64,000 bases of DNA, from the NCBI RefSeq assembly GCF_902459505.1, contig NC_047095.1, positions 118,111,380 through 118,175,379 of the forward strand. Reading direction: 5' to 3'. A program made the position numbers and the translations under genes. Source of the stretch: Geotrypetes seraphini (taxonomy: Eukaryota; Chordata; Amphibia; Gymnophiona; Dermophiidae). The notes below the pieces were generated by a model, which saw only the letters and a list, made by a program, of their open reading frames with translations, was not told the origin of the DNA and did not search any database. Shown in pieces: positions 33,471 to 43,629 of this stretch; position 1 is the stretch's first letter; each line of letters opens with the position of its first letter.

Positions 33471-34095
33471 CTCTTGTCTTTCTTTTTAGTCTTTTTGGTC
33501 CTGGGTTCAGGCCTCAGAGGCAATGGGAAGTAAAATATTGAGACAACAGCCAGGGTTGGTTTGGAAAATGTATATTATATAGAAATAGGGTTGATGCAAA
33601 TATAGAGCATAAATTTGTTACAAAACAGCTTCAGTGTGTGTGTCTATGTGAAGGAATCTGAGTAGATTCTGTATGTTTGTTTTTATTCATTTATAACCAG
33701 TTTTTAATAGAGCAGCTCACAATAAAACACTCACAATAGTTAAAGACATCAACATACATTACAAACATACATAAATACATACATTATGTATCCAAACATG
33801 GTGGTCCAGAGTGCTAAAAAAATCTTTAACAAATAGGTGGCTTGAAAATAGGCTGTTTGATGGCAATACTTCATTGAATATAGTTCAATCAATGCTGTAT
33901 TGATGTGGAGATTTTGTTCTTCTTTGTTGGGTTTGCCAGTATCTTTCTGTCACAATTCAATATTCTTGTTCGAAACAACAGCCCTTAATTAAAAAGGAAG
34001 TGTGACCCTTTTGATGACCTGGTAGTTGGATGCCAGGCTGTCTGGATTCCTTTGTTATAATCAAGCATCTGTCTTTACCATATCTTTTGGAAAGT
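33471..34095. other. No gene; AT-rich repeat remnant inside
   Basis: 33670-33830 (TTTTTATTCATTTATAACCA, CAGCTCACAATAAAACACTC) resembles the TTTATATACTGC-type dispersed repeat. The rest is unassigned. Confidence 0.35.
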
Positions 34096-34099
34096 CCAG

Positions 34100-34260
34100 G
34101 ACTTGGAAGGATACTCTACTACTACTATTTCTAGAGTGCTACCAAATGTACGCAGCGCTGTACAGAGTCAAAGGACAGTCCCTGCTCCAAAGAGCTTACA
34201 ATATAAACAGACAAGCATAGGGCTTAAGCCGTGTGAAATATGGGTAGGAGGCATTCAGAC
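34100..34260 (-). mobile_element. L2-like LINE 3' tail
   Basis: TACTACTACTATTTCTAGAG, GTACGCAGCGCTGTACAGAG and CAAAGAGCTTACAATATAA are the reverse complement of the L2 3' end seen in sense at 58590-58650. Confidence 0.75.
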
Positions 34261-34383
34261 TACTTGCAGTGGAATTCCCAAGGGTCAGATTGTTTAATAT
34301 AATATCCTAGGAGACTTTGCTAACACTGGGTAGGCCGGCTCAAACACTGACATTCACTTGTGTGCTGTTTCACTAGGTCAGAG

Positions 34384-34415
34384 ATTTAATAATGCAGTTG
34401 CCCTTTAAAATTCAC
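34384..34415. other. Left member of a duplicated block (matches 50422-50452)
   Basis: ATTTAATAATGCAGTTGCCC and TTTAAAATTCA align with ATTTAACAGTGCAATTGCAC and TTTAAATTCA at 50422, with about four mismatches and one gap over 31 bases. It lies on the 3' side of the POM121-like gene. Confidence 0.45.
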
Positions 34416-34594
34416 ACAAAAACCCCCTTAAGGACAATAGCTACTATTTCTAGAACTATTTATCCTGTCTCTACCACTATCAAACGTATGCAACGTTGTA
34501 CACAAACACGCATGAGACAGTAAGAATCAGCATGCAATAAAAAGCATAATTGGGAGAGCACACTGCATGAACACCATCTCCGTCAAGTTCAAAT

Positions 34595-34600
34595 TTTATT
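34595..34600 (-). terminator. Candidate poly(A) signal of the POM121-like gene
   Basis: The minus strand reads AATAAA about 90 bases beyond the stop codon, in TTTAATAAAATTTG. The surrounding sequence resembles the TTATACTGCC dispersed repeat, so the signal may be repeat-donated. Confidence 0.5.
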
Positions 34601-34690
34601 AAAATTGTTATACTGCCTAATCATACTTCAAGGTGGTTTAGAAAAGTAAAATACATAATATGAAAAAACAAATAAACAGGGCACAATATA

Positions 34691-35683
34691 TTAAAGTTGC
34701 TTTTTGCGGACATGCTGTCTCCGTGCCTGCAGTCGCTGCCGTGTTCCAGGTGGTTTAGATCCCAGACCGATGGAAAATGCAGGAGTTGAAGATCCAAAAG
34801 GACCTGGTGTGGCAAAGCCTGAGCCAGGAGTGCTAGAAGTCCCAAAGGATAGGCCACCTGCCACTGGTGTTGCCGAGGTATTCTGGCCAAAAGTAGGTAT
34901 GGAAGTCCCTCCAAAGGAAAGCTTGTTCTCTGCTGCAACAGGTGTGCCAAATGAGAACAGTGCACTCTGATTCTGATTGCTCATGGCGTTTGACTGTAGG
35001 GCAGGGGAACCAAAGGTGCCTGTTGAGCTTCCAGACCCACCTTGTCCCATTCCAAAACTGAACCTGTTCATCACAGGGGTCGCACTGCTACTCTGCACTC
35101 CAGTTCTAAATGCGGCCGTTGCATTTGCAGGCTGGTTCTGTCCTGCTCCAAAACCGAATCCGCTTGTTGCAGAAGATACGTTGCTGTTCTGTGCTCCAAT
35201 GTTAAATGTAGAGCTGCTACTACCCGACTGATTTGATGCCCCAAAAGTGAAAGCAGGAGTTCCTCCAAAAAGGGGTCCACTTGCACTACTGGTTGTGGTC
35301 TGAGTGCTTGCAGAACCAAAACTGGGAGCTGTAGTTAGAGCAACTGTACCAAAGGCAGATGTGGTATTGCCAAATGTTGGCTGAGTGCTACTGGCACTGA
35401 AGGATGACTGGGAACTATTCTCCGGGAAATGGGGTTGGGCAGCATTTCCAAAGGCTGACTGAACAGTAGACATACCAAAACTAAATGGGGCACCGCTGGT
35501 CGAAAAGTTTAAAGAGTCAGTGGCAGGCTTGGTGCCCACTGGTTGAGCATCTGCAATACTGTTGCTAAAAGTGGGCTGGCTAGTTATACCAGGGTAGGGA
35601 GGTGGAGCATTTGCACTAGTACCAAACGGCAATGCACTGAATGCAGAAGAGGAAGAACCAAATGTCAAAGTAGGCTGGCTGCT

Positions 35684-35715
<32 letters not shown>

Positions 35716-37882
35716 GGGTGCTTCCAAAAATGCTAAAAGCAGCCTTGGTACCTAAAGAGGGTGTCTGGTCAAAGATGGATGTAGCCTGAGAGGCTGGGGA
35801 AGAGATGGTAGTTGCCACGGGTTGTTTGTTAAACTGAAATCCAGCACCAAATCCTGTTGCTGTAGAGGCAGTGGGGTTTGAAAGGGCTCCAAATTGGAAA
35901 GAATGTGCTCCAGTGGTGGTGGACGTGGTAGTACTAGGTACGCTGGAGAGTCCAAAGGTAAAGGATGGCTTGGCGGAAGAGTCAATGCTGCTGCTGGTTC
36001 TCTGTGTGGTGATGGTGCCAAATGCAGAACTAGTGGTAGAGACAGCACTAATAAGTCCAGAGTGCATGGAGCTGCTTGTTGTGGATGTCGCTGCAGGAGT
36101 AACACTTGTCACAGGTGTCTGATTAAATGTGAAAGGTGAGATCACGGTGGAGCTATTGGTAGTAGCAGTTAAGGTCCCAAAAATTGGTTTGAACGTAGTG
36201 CTTGAGGCAGCCCCCATTACAGAACTGGGAGGTGGCGTTGAACATGCTTCAGACAAGCTAACTAACGGGGAGGCAGCATTTTCCACTTTCAGTGGGGCGC
36301 CAAAGATGTGCTTGAAGGTCGGGGCGGCTGCTGTGCCGGCTGGCGGCGTTGCGACAATTGTAGAGTTGGGCGTCGTCCCACTCAGCATCCCAAAAAGAAT
36401 GCCACGTTTTGGGGATGAAGCGGAAGGAAGCTTGGCGTCGGGCGTCTCACTTGGGTGAATAGCGGGCATCCGCAGGCTGGTGTCGCTGGCAAGCTCAGAG
36501 GACGAAGGGACCGAAGAAACCGCAGGAGATGCGAGCACGGCCGCAGAACTTGACGGCCCAACGGTGAGGGAGGCCGCAGAAAAAGCGCTGGATGAGAGTG
36601 GCGGCATTTGAGTTGCTCCCCCAGCGGGCTCTGTGCTCCCTGGAGGCTTTTGTAAGTGGGTCAGACTGTCCAGCAGTGGGTTGGAGCCAGCTGAGGAGGT
36701 TGGCGAGGCCAGTGCAGCGGTGGTGGCAGGCGTGAATGCCAAGGAAGGTCCAGGGGCTGTGGTTTCAATTGGGGAGCTTGGTGTATCATGGCTCTTCTCT
36801 TCTAGGGCCTTGTTGAGCCTCTGGATGGCCAGTCTCTTCTCCGCGTCCAAGTCTTCCGCTGTCACACTACGTCCCAGCTGGGGCGGGGGCGGCAAGGCGA
36901 GCGGGTCCCCCCGCCACGAGGGGAGCAGTGGGATTCTGCGCCTACGCTTCCCTCCACCCTCCGGGGACGAGTTCCTGAAAGAAACCGGCTTCTTCAGCAC
37001 AGGCGTCTCGGTGATGTCCCTTCCGGGAGGAGACTGCGGGGCAGCCGCTTTGGCCGGGGGGAGCGACGGGGGCGGCTGCGGCTCCTCTTCTTTCTCGGGC
37101 GTCCGAGAGCGCGACGACGACGACGGACTGGAGGACGCGGCCACGCTCCGCGCCCGCGACGGCCGCAAGCCCCGGCTGGAGCTGTACGAGCTGGCGATGG
37201 CGTTGCGCGCCGAGCTGGGAATGCCCCGGGCGCTGCCGAGCGAGCTGCTGGAGGACGCGCGCGACCTCTTGCGCAGAGGGTCGTCGGGCGGCTGCGCGTT
37301 CCACGCGCGCTTCAAGGAGCCGGGCTTGGGCACGAGGGCGGCCGGGGCCCCGCCGGCGGCCAGCGACTCGAAGGCGGACTGGCCGCTGCCGCTGCTGTCG
37401 CGCCGCCGCCTCTTGCTCTCTTGGCCGCCGGCGGCCGCCGCCGCCGCCGCGTCTTCCTCCTCGCCGCCGCCTCCGCGTCGCCGGCGCTCCTTGATGGCGT
37501 TCAGCACCGTCTCCCTCGCGCACGGGTCGGGCGCGCTCGTGGGCAGCGGCGCGAGGAGCCGCGCGATCAGCCGCGAGCGCGCGAGGCCCGCGTCCGGGGG
37601 CGCGATCTTCACCGTCACGGGGCTGCGCGCCGCGCCGCCGTTCCTCGACGCCAGCACGCTCTTCCGCCGGCCGCCGTCCCACGGCCCCGCCGGGAGGGAG
37701 CCCAGCGCGGCATGCTGCGGCTGACGGATCGGGTAGCGCCGCCGAGGGAGCGCGTAGCGGCTCGGGGACTCCGCGCCCAACGAGAGCCGCTTGATCGGCG
37801 AGGGTCTGGCGGCGAGGGCGGGAGACGGCCGCGGCCTGGCGGCGGCGGCCGGGGCCTCGGACCTGCACAGGTAACTGCCCAT
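34691..37882 (-). CDS. POM121: POM121-like nucleoporin, single exon, no membrane segment
   Basis: One uninterrupted frame of 1063 residues. I start at MGSYLCRSEA (ATG at 37882), matching the MGSYL start of short POM121 isoforms; the frame stays open to 38143 but that part is antisense to DHX16-like promoter and exon. Blocks typical of POM121: SPVTVKIAPPD (87-97), DPCARETVLNAIKERRRR (119-136), ESKRRRRDSSGSGQSAFES (155-173) with nuclear-localisation basics, VPKPGSLKR (184-192). An FG-repeat domain follows (roughly 490-1045, about 25 FG dipeptides) and a basic end RQRLQARRQHVRKKQL. POM121 is an integral pore-membrane FG nucleoporin; the N-terminal transmembrane segment is missing here, as in soluble POM121 and human POM121L2. 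Canonical POM121 has many introns, so this is probably an old, maintained retrocopy. Codon integrity over 3.2 kb implies function. Confidence 0.92.
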
Positions 37883-37958
37883 GAGGCTCGGCTCCGCGGG
37901 GCTCGCGTGCGAAGGCCTCGCGCTCGGCCGCTCCTGCTGCCCCGGAACCCCGTTCGAA

Positions 37959-37977
37959 ACTACAACTCCCGGCGTCC
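37959..37977 (+). promoter_or_regulatory. ZNF143/THAP11-type site, POM121-side promoter
   Basis: ACTACAACTCCCGGCGTCC closely fits the ACTACAA-TCCCAGCATGC consensus bound by ZNF143 and THAP11. It lies 77 bases upstream of the POM121-like ATG. The equivalent site in the DHX16 promoter is 50468-50486. Confidence 0.7.
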
Positions 37978-38001
37978 ACCGGGAAAAAAAAACCCAACAG
38001 A

Positions 38002-38006
38002 CCAAT
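38002..38006 (+). promoter_or_regulatory. CCAAT box shared with the DHX16 promoter
   Basis: GACCAATGCCCGGAGAGAAT aligns with GACCAATACCCGGATAGAAT upstream of DHX16 (CCAAT at 50505-50509). Conservation of spacing to the ACTACAA site supports NF-Y use. Confidence 0.55.
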
Positions 38007-38084
38007 GCCCGGAGAGAATTAGGACCACGTGGGCAGCGGCGGCCCCGCCTCTCGCAGAACCCGACAATCCTTTCTCCCGGAAGT

Positions 38085-38177
38085 ATGTCAGAGCGAAGAA
38101 GTGGCGCGAGCCCCGAGGAGCTGCTTCGGCGCTTGCGCGACACGGGCGCCCTGGGAACCTCACAGCTGTGGAGCGAG
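38085..38177 (+). pseudogene. DHX16: Second copy of DHX16 first coding exon (truncated, in frame)
   Basis: Reads MSERRSGASPEELLRRLRDT, then GALGTSQLWSE, and is followed by GTGAGG at 38178. It aligns with DHX16 exon 1 (SPEELLRRLRDTGALE, QLWSK): 38106-38153 and 50752-50799 differ at 4 positions, and the last 35 bases around the donor at 1. Two internal stretches of exon 1 are missing (about 36 and 30 bases), but the reading frame, an ATG and a phase-0 donor remain. So either a relic or an alternative first exon splicing to 58836. Confidence 0.8.
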
Positions 38178-38204
38178 GTGAGGAGGAGCTCGAGCCGGGC
38201 AGGG

Positions 38205-38425
38205 TCTCTGACTAAATCCGGATCCGAACCAGGAAGCTCGTTTGGAGAATTCGGAGATGGCTCTTAACAAAGCGACACTTATTGCTACTTTTGCATTGGA
38301 GTATGATAGAGACCGGATCTTACGAATGCATTTCAGGGCTAATGTGTTAAAATATTTCCTGCAACTTTCATTCTAGGGTAGGGGGGAATAGGAAAGATGT
38401 ATTTCTGTTTAATTCATTTATTATA
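38205..38425. other. No recognised feature
   Basis: Continues the intron-like sequence after the donor at 38178; similarity to 50868 onward fades quickly. Confidence 0.3.
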
Positions 38426-38427
38426 AT

Positions 38428-38545
38428 TTATTCTTTAACGTTTTATTGAAGAAATGCAATAAATACATAATAATATAACAGTCATTACATTTAAATTGCA
38501 AAAAATAACCCGGAAATGTGAAAAATCAATAATGTTATAGCAAAC
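38428..38545 (-). mobile_element. L1-like 3' tail
   Basis: TTAACGTTTTATTGAAGAAA and GCAATAAATACATAATAATA match the tails at 39605 and 49911. Confidence 0.65.
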
Positions 38546-39195
38546 ACTTTCACTAGAAATATGAATGGGATGTCACAAAAAGTTAGTGCTGCTATAGTTC
38601 CAATAAAGGGAGTTTCAAATAACTGGAGGAAAAAGCCTCAGATTGGAACCCTTCCACCACCACAATGGCGGTCCAAGGTGGTCGGGCGAGCACCTCACTG
38701 GCAAAAAACCTCCAGACCAGCTCCCAATAATAGCCATCTTTTGATCTTTGAGATGCGGTTTGCGTCCAGTTTAAAGGTATGTCCCTGAGGCTTCTTTTCT
38801 TTAGTTGTTTATGGAGCCGTGCAACTTTTCCAGTTTATTAATTGAAGTTTTGTCTAAATTCTGGTTTCAGTGTGATCGGATTGCTATACACCCTGAGGCA
38901 GCAGAGATGTGAAACGCTGGCCATCGTCGGTGTACCGATCAACCAAGTGATAAGTGGAAATTATCCTCTATCTTTGCACCATAGTCCTGCTTTAAGTTCA
39001 CTATTATTGGGAGCTGGTCTGGAGGTTTTTTGCCAGTGAGGTGCTCGCCCGACCACCTTGGACCACCATTGTGGTGGTGGAAGGGTTCCAATCTGAGGCT
39101 TTTTCCTCCAGTTATTTGAAACTCCCTTTATTGGAACTATAGCAGCACTAACTTTTTGTGACATCCCATTCATATTTCTAGTGAAAGTGATTACA
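38545..39195. repeat. Inverted repeat, about 190-bp arms, with ribozyme-like motif in the loop
   Basis: 38545-38735 (AATATGAATGGGATGTCACA ... CAGCTCCCAATAATAG) is the near-identical reverse complement of 39000-39190. The spacer of about 265 bases contains the hammerhead-like motif 38887-38934. The arrangement fits inverted terminal segments of a Penelope-like element; no RT or GIY-YIG coding sequence is seen. Confidence 0.8.
38887..38934 (+). ncRNA. Hammerhead-like motif, altered core
   Basis: Stem I TACACC/GGTGTA pairs perfectly; GAAA is followed by a stem III (ACG/CGT) and a GTC cleavage triplet. The first core box reads CTGAGGC instead of CTGANGA and stem II is weak, so activity is doubtful. 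Confidence 0.5.
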
Positions 39196-39378
39196 TTTAA
39201 ATTGACCATATTAACTTCTAATAAATGTTTATCATTCCTTCAGAATAAATTTTTTATATCTCTCAATATGGTCCCTCAATTTCCAAACCCCCCCATATTT
39301 TTTTTTGATGTTTTGAAAATGATTTATTAAACACTCTTACACATAAAACCATAAAAATGCAATTGTAATAGTCCAACC

Positions 39379-39427
39379 GGACCCTACACGGTCTGTATTT
39401 CGGCGAACACGCCCTCCTCAGGGGTCC
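39379..39427 (-). ncRNA. Hammerhead ribozyme, near-canonical (Penelope type)
   Basis: On the minus strand: stem I GGACCC/GGGTCC (6 bp), core CTGAGGA, stem II G-GGCG/CGCC with a TGTT loop and one bulged G, box GAAA, a short stem III ATAC/GTGT around a small loop, and a GTA cleavage triplet. All invariant positions I can check are present. Short helix III is typical of the hammerheads of Penelope-like retroelements. No PLE protein is encoded nearby; the host element is inferred. Confidence 0.75.
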
Positions 39428-39604
39428 AATGGTTTTCAAATGCATAAATAAAAGAACTGGACTGAAAACAGTCTAATTGTCCCCAAACATGTGGTCAAAA
39501 GAACCCAAACAAAACGCAGACAAGCATGAATAGCAAGAAAAATCACTTGTCTGCAAGGTTTTTTTTAACCACATGTCCAAAGACAAGACTGTTTCCAGTC
39601 CAAT

Positions 39605-39772
39605 TCCTTAAATTTATAACATTTTATTGAAGAAATACAACAAATACACAATTAATAATATAACATAGTAAAAGTCATTACATTTAAATTTAGAATAAAT
39701 GTAATGACTTTTACTATACCACATTATTATGTATCTGTTGCATTTCTTCAATAAAATGTTATAAACAATCTA
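39605..39772. repeat. Inverted pair of L1-like tails
   Basis: TTATAACATTTTATTGAAGA at the left reappears inverted as CTTCAATAAAATGTTATAAA at the right. About 80 bases of the tail are mirrored around AAATTTAGAATAAAT near 39685. Confidence 0.75.
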
Positions 39773-39964
39773 AAGTAATAAGGGGGATAAAGGGGAACCA
39801 CCCATATTTTAAACAGGACTTATTCATAGATTTTGTTTAGAATTATAGGAGTTTTGATTGTGCACAATTAATTTATAACGTTTTTGAGCACAATTAAACA
39901 ATGTTTTACCATGAATTCAACTGCAAAGAACATCCTCCTACATCACATTTTTCATTTGCATAAA

Positions 39965-42955
39965 CATGCGCGGTGCGGCCTACTGGAACTTTCTAAGTTC
40001 TTAGAGTGCAATCACTCTAAAATTGTCCGTACCGGGGCTCCTTCGGTGCCGTCACCTATCAGTTAAGAATACCGCGCATGCGCGATTGCCTTCCTGCCCG
40101 ACGGAGGCGCACAGTCCCCAGTTTCTTAGTTTCAGCTGAGCTAAGAAGACGCATTTTTCTCAACGGTTGTTGAGCTTTTTCCTCTTGCCTTCCCGCACAC
40201 GCGTTTTTTTGTGAAAGTTAACCTTCCTCGTTTTTCTTTTTGTTTTTCTCTTACTATTTAAAAAAAAAAAAAAAATCCTTATTTTTTTCGTTTCTTTTTG
40301 TTTTGCCCCAGCAGGGCCTGTTGGCACAATCGAAGCCTCCGCCTTCGATTGAGCGGAGGCCGTGTTCACCTTCATGCCCCCGCAGCCGGGATTCAAGAAG
40401 TGTCAGCGGTGTGCACGTCCCATCTCGTTGACCGACCCCCCACAATTGGTGTCTTCAGTGCATGGGTCCAGATCATAACACTTCATCTTGCACCCGCTGC
40501 GCTTCGCTCAAAAAGCGCACCTTGAGAACCCAGCAAATCCAGCAAAAACTTCTCTTCGGTGCCGGGATGGACCCCTCGACATCCACTCCGACGTTGGCTG
40601 CCCCTCTAAATCGGCGCAGACTCTTTCAACACTGCCTGACCCTCCTCCGGTGTCGCATCCCCCAGGTAAGCCGGCTAAGAAGCCATCCTCTTCCCTGGAG
40701 CGCCCTCCAGCCGATCCTGCAGTGAGCCCAGTCCTGCCGGCCCCGAGGCGCCCACGTAAACGCTCCGCTCCTATTGAGGTGAGTGCCACATCATCGGCCT
40801 CCTCATCTCCCGAACGTCGAGCGGCACCACAGGTACCGAAGAAAAAGAAAGCGGTACCGGTGCCTTCTTTGGATGAACGCATTGCGGCCATCCTACAAGT
40901 CCAGCTTCAGGAGCAATTGCAACAGCTTCTCCCTGCTCTGCTGGCACCGAACCTTCCAGTCCCAGTCCGGTCTGAGCCTCCGGTACCGAAGGCGACCCAA
41001 CCTCTGTTGTCGGCGTCCACACTCTTGGCGCCGATACACGCTACCTCCGCTTCCATGCCTGTTTTATCAGTGTAACCGAGAACCTCACACCATGCGGTCC
41101 AGACTGTATCCGAATCGGCACTGTCTCCTGATCTCGCACGACACCAGGTTACTTCTCCCGGTACCGCCTCCATGCGCTCCGGCAAGTCAGTGCGAAAATC
41201 TCGGCATGCTGAGCCCTCGACTCCGCTGTCTCGGGGTCGGCCTTCTCAGGTTCGTGACCCTGACTTGTGGGAAGACTCTGAGGAGCCTGTCGGTACCGAT
41301 GAGCCTGTTTCCTATGATGAAGAACCAACTGGTAAACCTGACCACACCTCGTTTACTAAATTTTTGAAGGAAATAGACGTCTGACTCCCTCTTGGTACTC
41401 CCTTCTACTTCAGCTCAGTTCCAAGGAACCCATACTGCTACCAGTATTTCCTACTCTACTTACTCATCATCAGCAATCTCTGCATCCCAACCTGCCATCT
41501 CTCCACCTGACAGCTTGGATTCTCTCGGCTTGACCCCTGCTCATCCATCTCTCTCTCAGTCTGTTTGTTCCATTCTGGATGCCTCCAGGAAACCGTCCAC
41601 TTTTCAATGTTACCAGCAGAAGTGGACTCGTTTCTCTTCCTGGTGTCTCCTTCATCATCATAATCCCACTACGCTACCAGTAGAACAACTGTTGGATTAT
41701 TTGCTCTCTTTATCGGACTCTGGTCTCAAATCTACTTCCATCAGAGTGCACCTCAGTGCCATTACTGCTTTTCATGAGCCAGTTCACGGAAAACCTCTCA
41801 CGGCTCATCATCTGGTCACTAGGTTCATGAGGGGCCTTTTCAATGTGAAACCACCTCTTAAGCCCCCTCCAATTATCTGGGATCTTAATGTGGTTCTGTC
41901 CTCTCTCATGAAGCCTCCCTTTGAACCATTGGCCACGGCTCATCTCAAATTTCTCACTTGGAAATTGGTCTTCCTTATTGCCCTCACCTCTGCCAGGAGG
42001 GTCAGTGAGTTGTATGCACCAGTAGCTGATCCACCCTTCACTGTTTTTCACCATGACAAGGTGGTTTTACGTACACATCCAAAGTTTCTCCCTAAAGTTG
42101 TCTCTGATTTCCACCTTAACCAGTCCATTGTCTTACCTGTCTTCTTTCCAAAGCCTCATTCTCATCCAGGAGAACAGGCTTTGCATACTCTGGACTGTAA
42201 GCATGCTTTGGCTTACTATTTAGAACGCACTAAGCCTCACAGATCATCTCCCCAACTTTTTCTCTCTTTGACCCCAATAAGTTGGGACACCCGGTTTCTA
42301 AATGTACGATCTCCAGTTGGCTTGCTGCTTGCATCTCGTTCTGTTATGCTCAGACCAGACTGTCACTGGAAGGTTCTGTCATGGCCCATAGAGTTAGAGC
42401 TATGGCAGCATCTGTGGCTTTCCTCCGTTCCACTCCTATTGAGGAAATCTGCAAAGCTGCCACTTGGTCCTCAGTTCATACTTTTACCTCTCATTATTGT
42501 CTGGATGCATTCTCCAGACGGGATGGACACTTCGGCCAATTTGTTTTACAACATTTATTTTCCTAATGGCCAACCTTCCCTCCATCCCTCTTTTTGTTAG
42601 CTTGGAGGTCACCCATCAGTTAAGAATATGCTGCCTGCTTGTCCTGGGATAAAGCACAGCTACTTACCATAACAGGTGTTATCCAGGGACAGCAGGCAGA
42701 TATTCTTACGTCCCACCCACCTCCCCGGGTTGGCTTCTTAGCTGGCTTATCTTAACTGGGGACCACGCGCCTCAGTCGGGCGGGAAGGCACTCGCACATG
42801 CGCGGTGTGGCCTACTGGAACTTTCTAAGTTCTTAGAGTGCAATCACTCTAAAATTGTCCGTACTGGGGCTCCGTCGATGCCGTCACCCATCAGTTAAGA
42901 ATATCTGCCTGCTGTCCCTGGATAACACCTGTTATGGTAAGTAACTGTGCTATCT
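39965..42955 (+). mobile_element. DIRS-like tyrosine-recombinase retroelement, fossil
   Basis: Recognisable parts in order: left terminal repeats, a gag-like region (about 40300-41384, with a Gln/Leu-rich helix near 40860-40950), a tyrosine-recombinase region (about 41392-42570) and right terminal repeats. RT/RNase H and methyltransferase parts are not recognised. End structure is of DIRS type: a direct repeat of about 105 bases (39967-40069 and 42797-42900), an inverted repeat (40071-40150 against 42716-42795), and a second inverted pair (42655-42706 against 42896-42951). The direct repeats differ at about five sites, suggesting a fairly young copy. It is broken, with several breaks; treated as a fossil. 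Confidence 0.8.
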
Positions 42956-42956
42956 T

Positions 42957-43190
42957 GCACCAAAGAGTCCTGGGTTGAGCTCCCCAGACTGGTTGTTTGA
43001 ATTTTAAATCCAAATCAAGGAAGAGAAAAAGTGACCCAACCTTCATCAGTCCAGTGGTGGACTAGAGAAAAGCTTTGTTGCCTTGCACCAAAGAATCCTG
43101 GGTTTGACTCCTGGGACTGGATGTTTGAATTTTAAAGCCAAATCAAAGCATGAAAAGAATAAAGGGAAGAAACCGAAAACACCTAGGACC
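42957..43190. repeat. Local tandem duplication next to SINE head
   Basis: CTTGCACCAAAGAGTCCTGG at 42956 recurs as CTTGCACCAAAGAATCCTGG at 43083, each followed by TTTGAATTTTAAA. Period about 127. Confidence 0.7.
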
Positions 43191-43191
43191 T

Positions 43192-43310
43192 GCCTGACTG
43201 GTGGCTCAGTGGTTAAAGGACTGCGCCTCAGTATAGGAGGTCACAGGTTCGAGTCTAGCTTAGTCCAAAGGTAGATGGGACCATAGCAGGTAAGTGGAGG
43301 GGTTAAATAG
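43192..43310 (+). mobile_element. tRNA-derived SINE
   Basis: Pol III A box TGGCTCAGTGG at 43202-43212 and B box GGTTCGAGTC at 43246-43255 with tRNA-like spacing. The acceptor arms do not pair, so it is a SINE head or tRNA pseudogene, not a working tRNA. Confidence 0.65.
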
Positions 43311-43628
43311 ACTGGAGGAGATAGTCAGATGGAGTGAGGGGGTTAGAGAGAGAAGAAAGGGGTAGATAGATGAGAAGGGTAAATACTTGTGTTACAAGTG
43401 TGAAACTTAATAACCGCAGAAGGAACTTTAAGCTACTTTTTACTATGGACTAAATTTGAGAAAAACTACCCTCTTCTCTTCACTTCGAACAGTATCAGTC
43501 CCTACTCCTTAGCTGAGACTTGAACCCTTAACCTCTTCCCTTCCCCTGTTACTACCCTCTTCGCAAGACCCAAAAGCAGCTGGGGATTATGCTACTTTTT
43601 ACCAATACAACTCCCTTCCCCCACCCCC
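43311..43628. other. No recognised feature
   Basis: Purine-rich then mixed sequence; possibly the SINE body at its start. Confidence 0.3.
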
Positions 43629-43629
43629 A

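Larger units (their letters stand above)
36900..38200. promoter_or_regulatory. CpG island and bidirectional promoter
   Basis: Dense CpG from the 5' half of the POM121-like gene into the intergenic 37883-38084. On the other side lies the DHX16-like first exon copy on +. The two start codons are 203 bases apart, head to head, as in bidirectional promoters. Confidence 0.75.

Noticed and set aside
36633-37997. Long open frames on both strands overlapping the POM121-like gene (36633-37724 +, 36942-37997 -, 37421-38215 +)
   Set aside because: GC-rich shadow frames of the true minus-strand coding sequence, with Ala/Arg/Gly-rich composition and no domain.
37883-38143. Extension of the POM121-like frame by 87 residues upstream of MGSYL
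   Set aside because: The added part is antisense to the DHX16-like promoter and exon copy and includes the ACTACAA and CCAAT motifs. Its residues do not resemble POM121, and it has no membrane segment.
41392-42600. A stand-alone domesticated tyrosine recombinase
   Set aside because: It is the recombinase part of a DIRS-like fossil with matching end repeats, and the element is broken, so I see no case for a host gene.
43192-43266. A tRNA gene
   Set aside because: A and B boxes are good, but the acceptor stem does not pair and the sequence runs into a SINE-like body.
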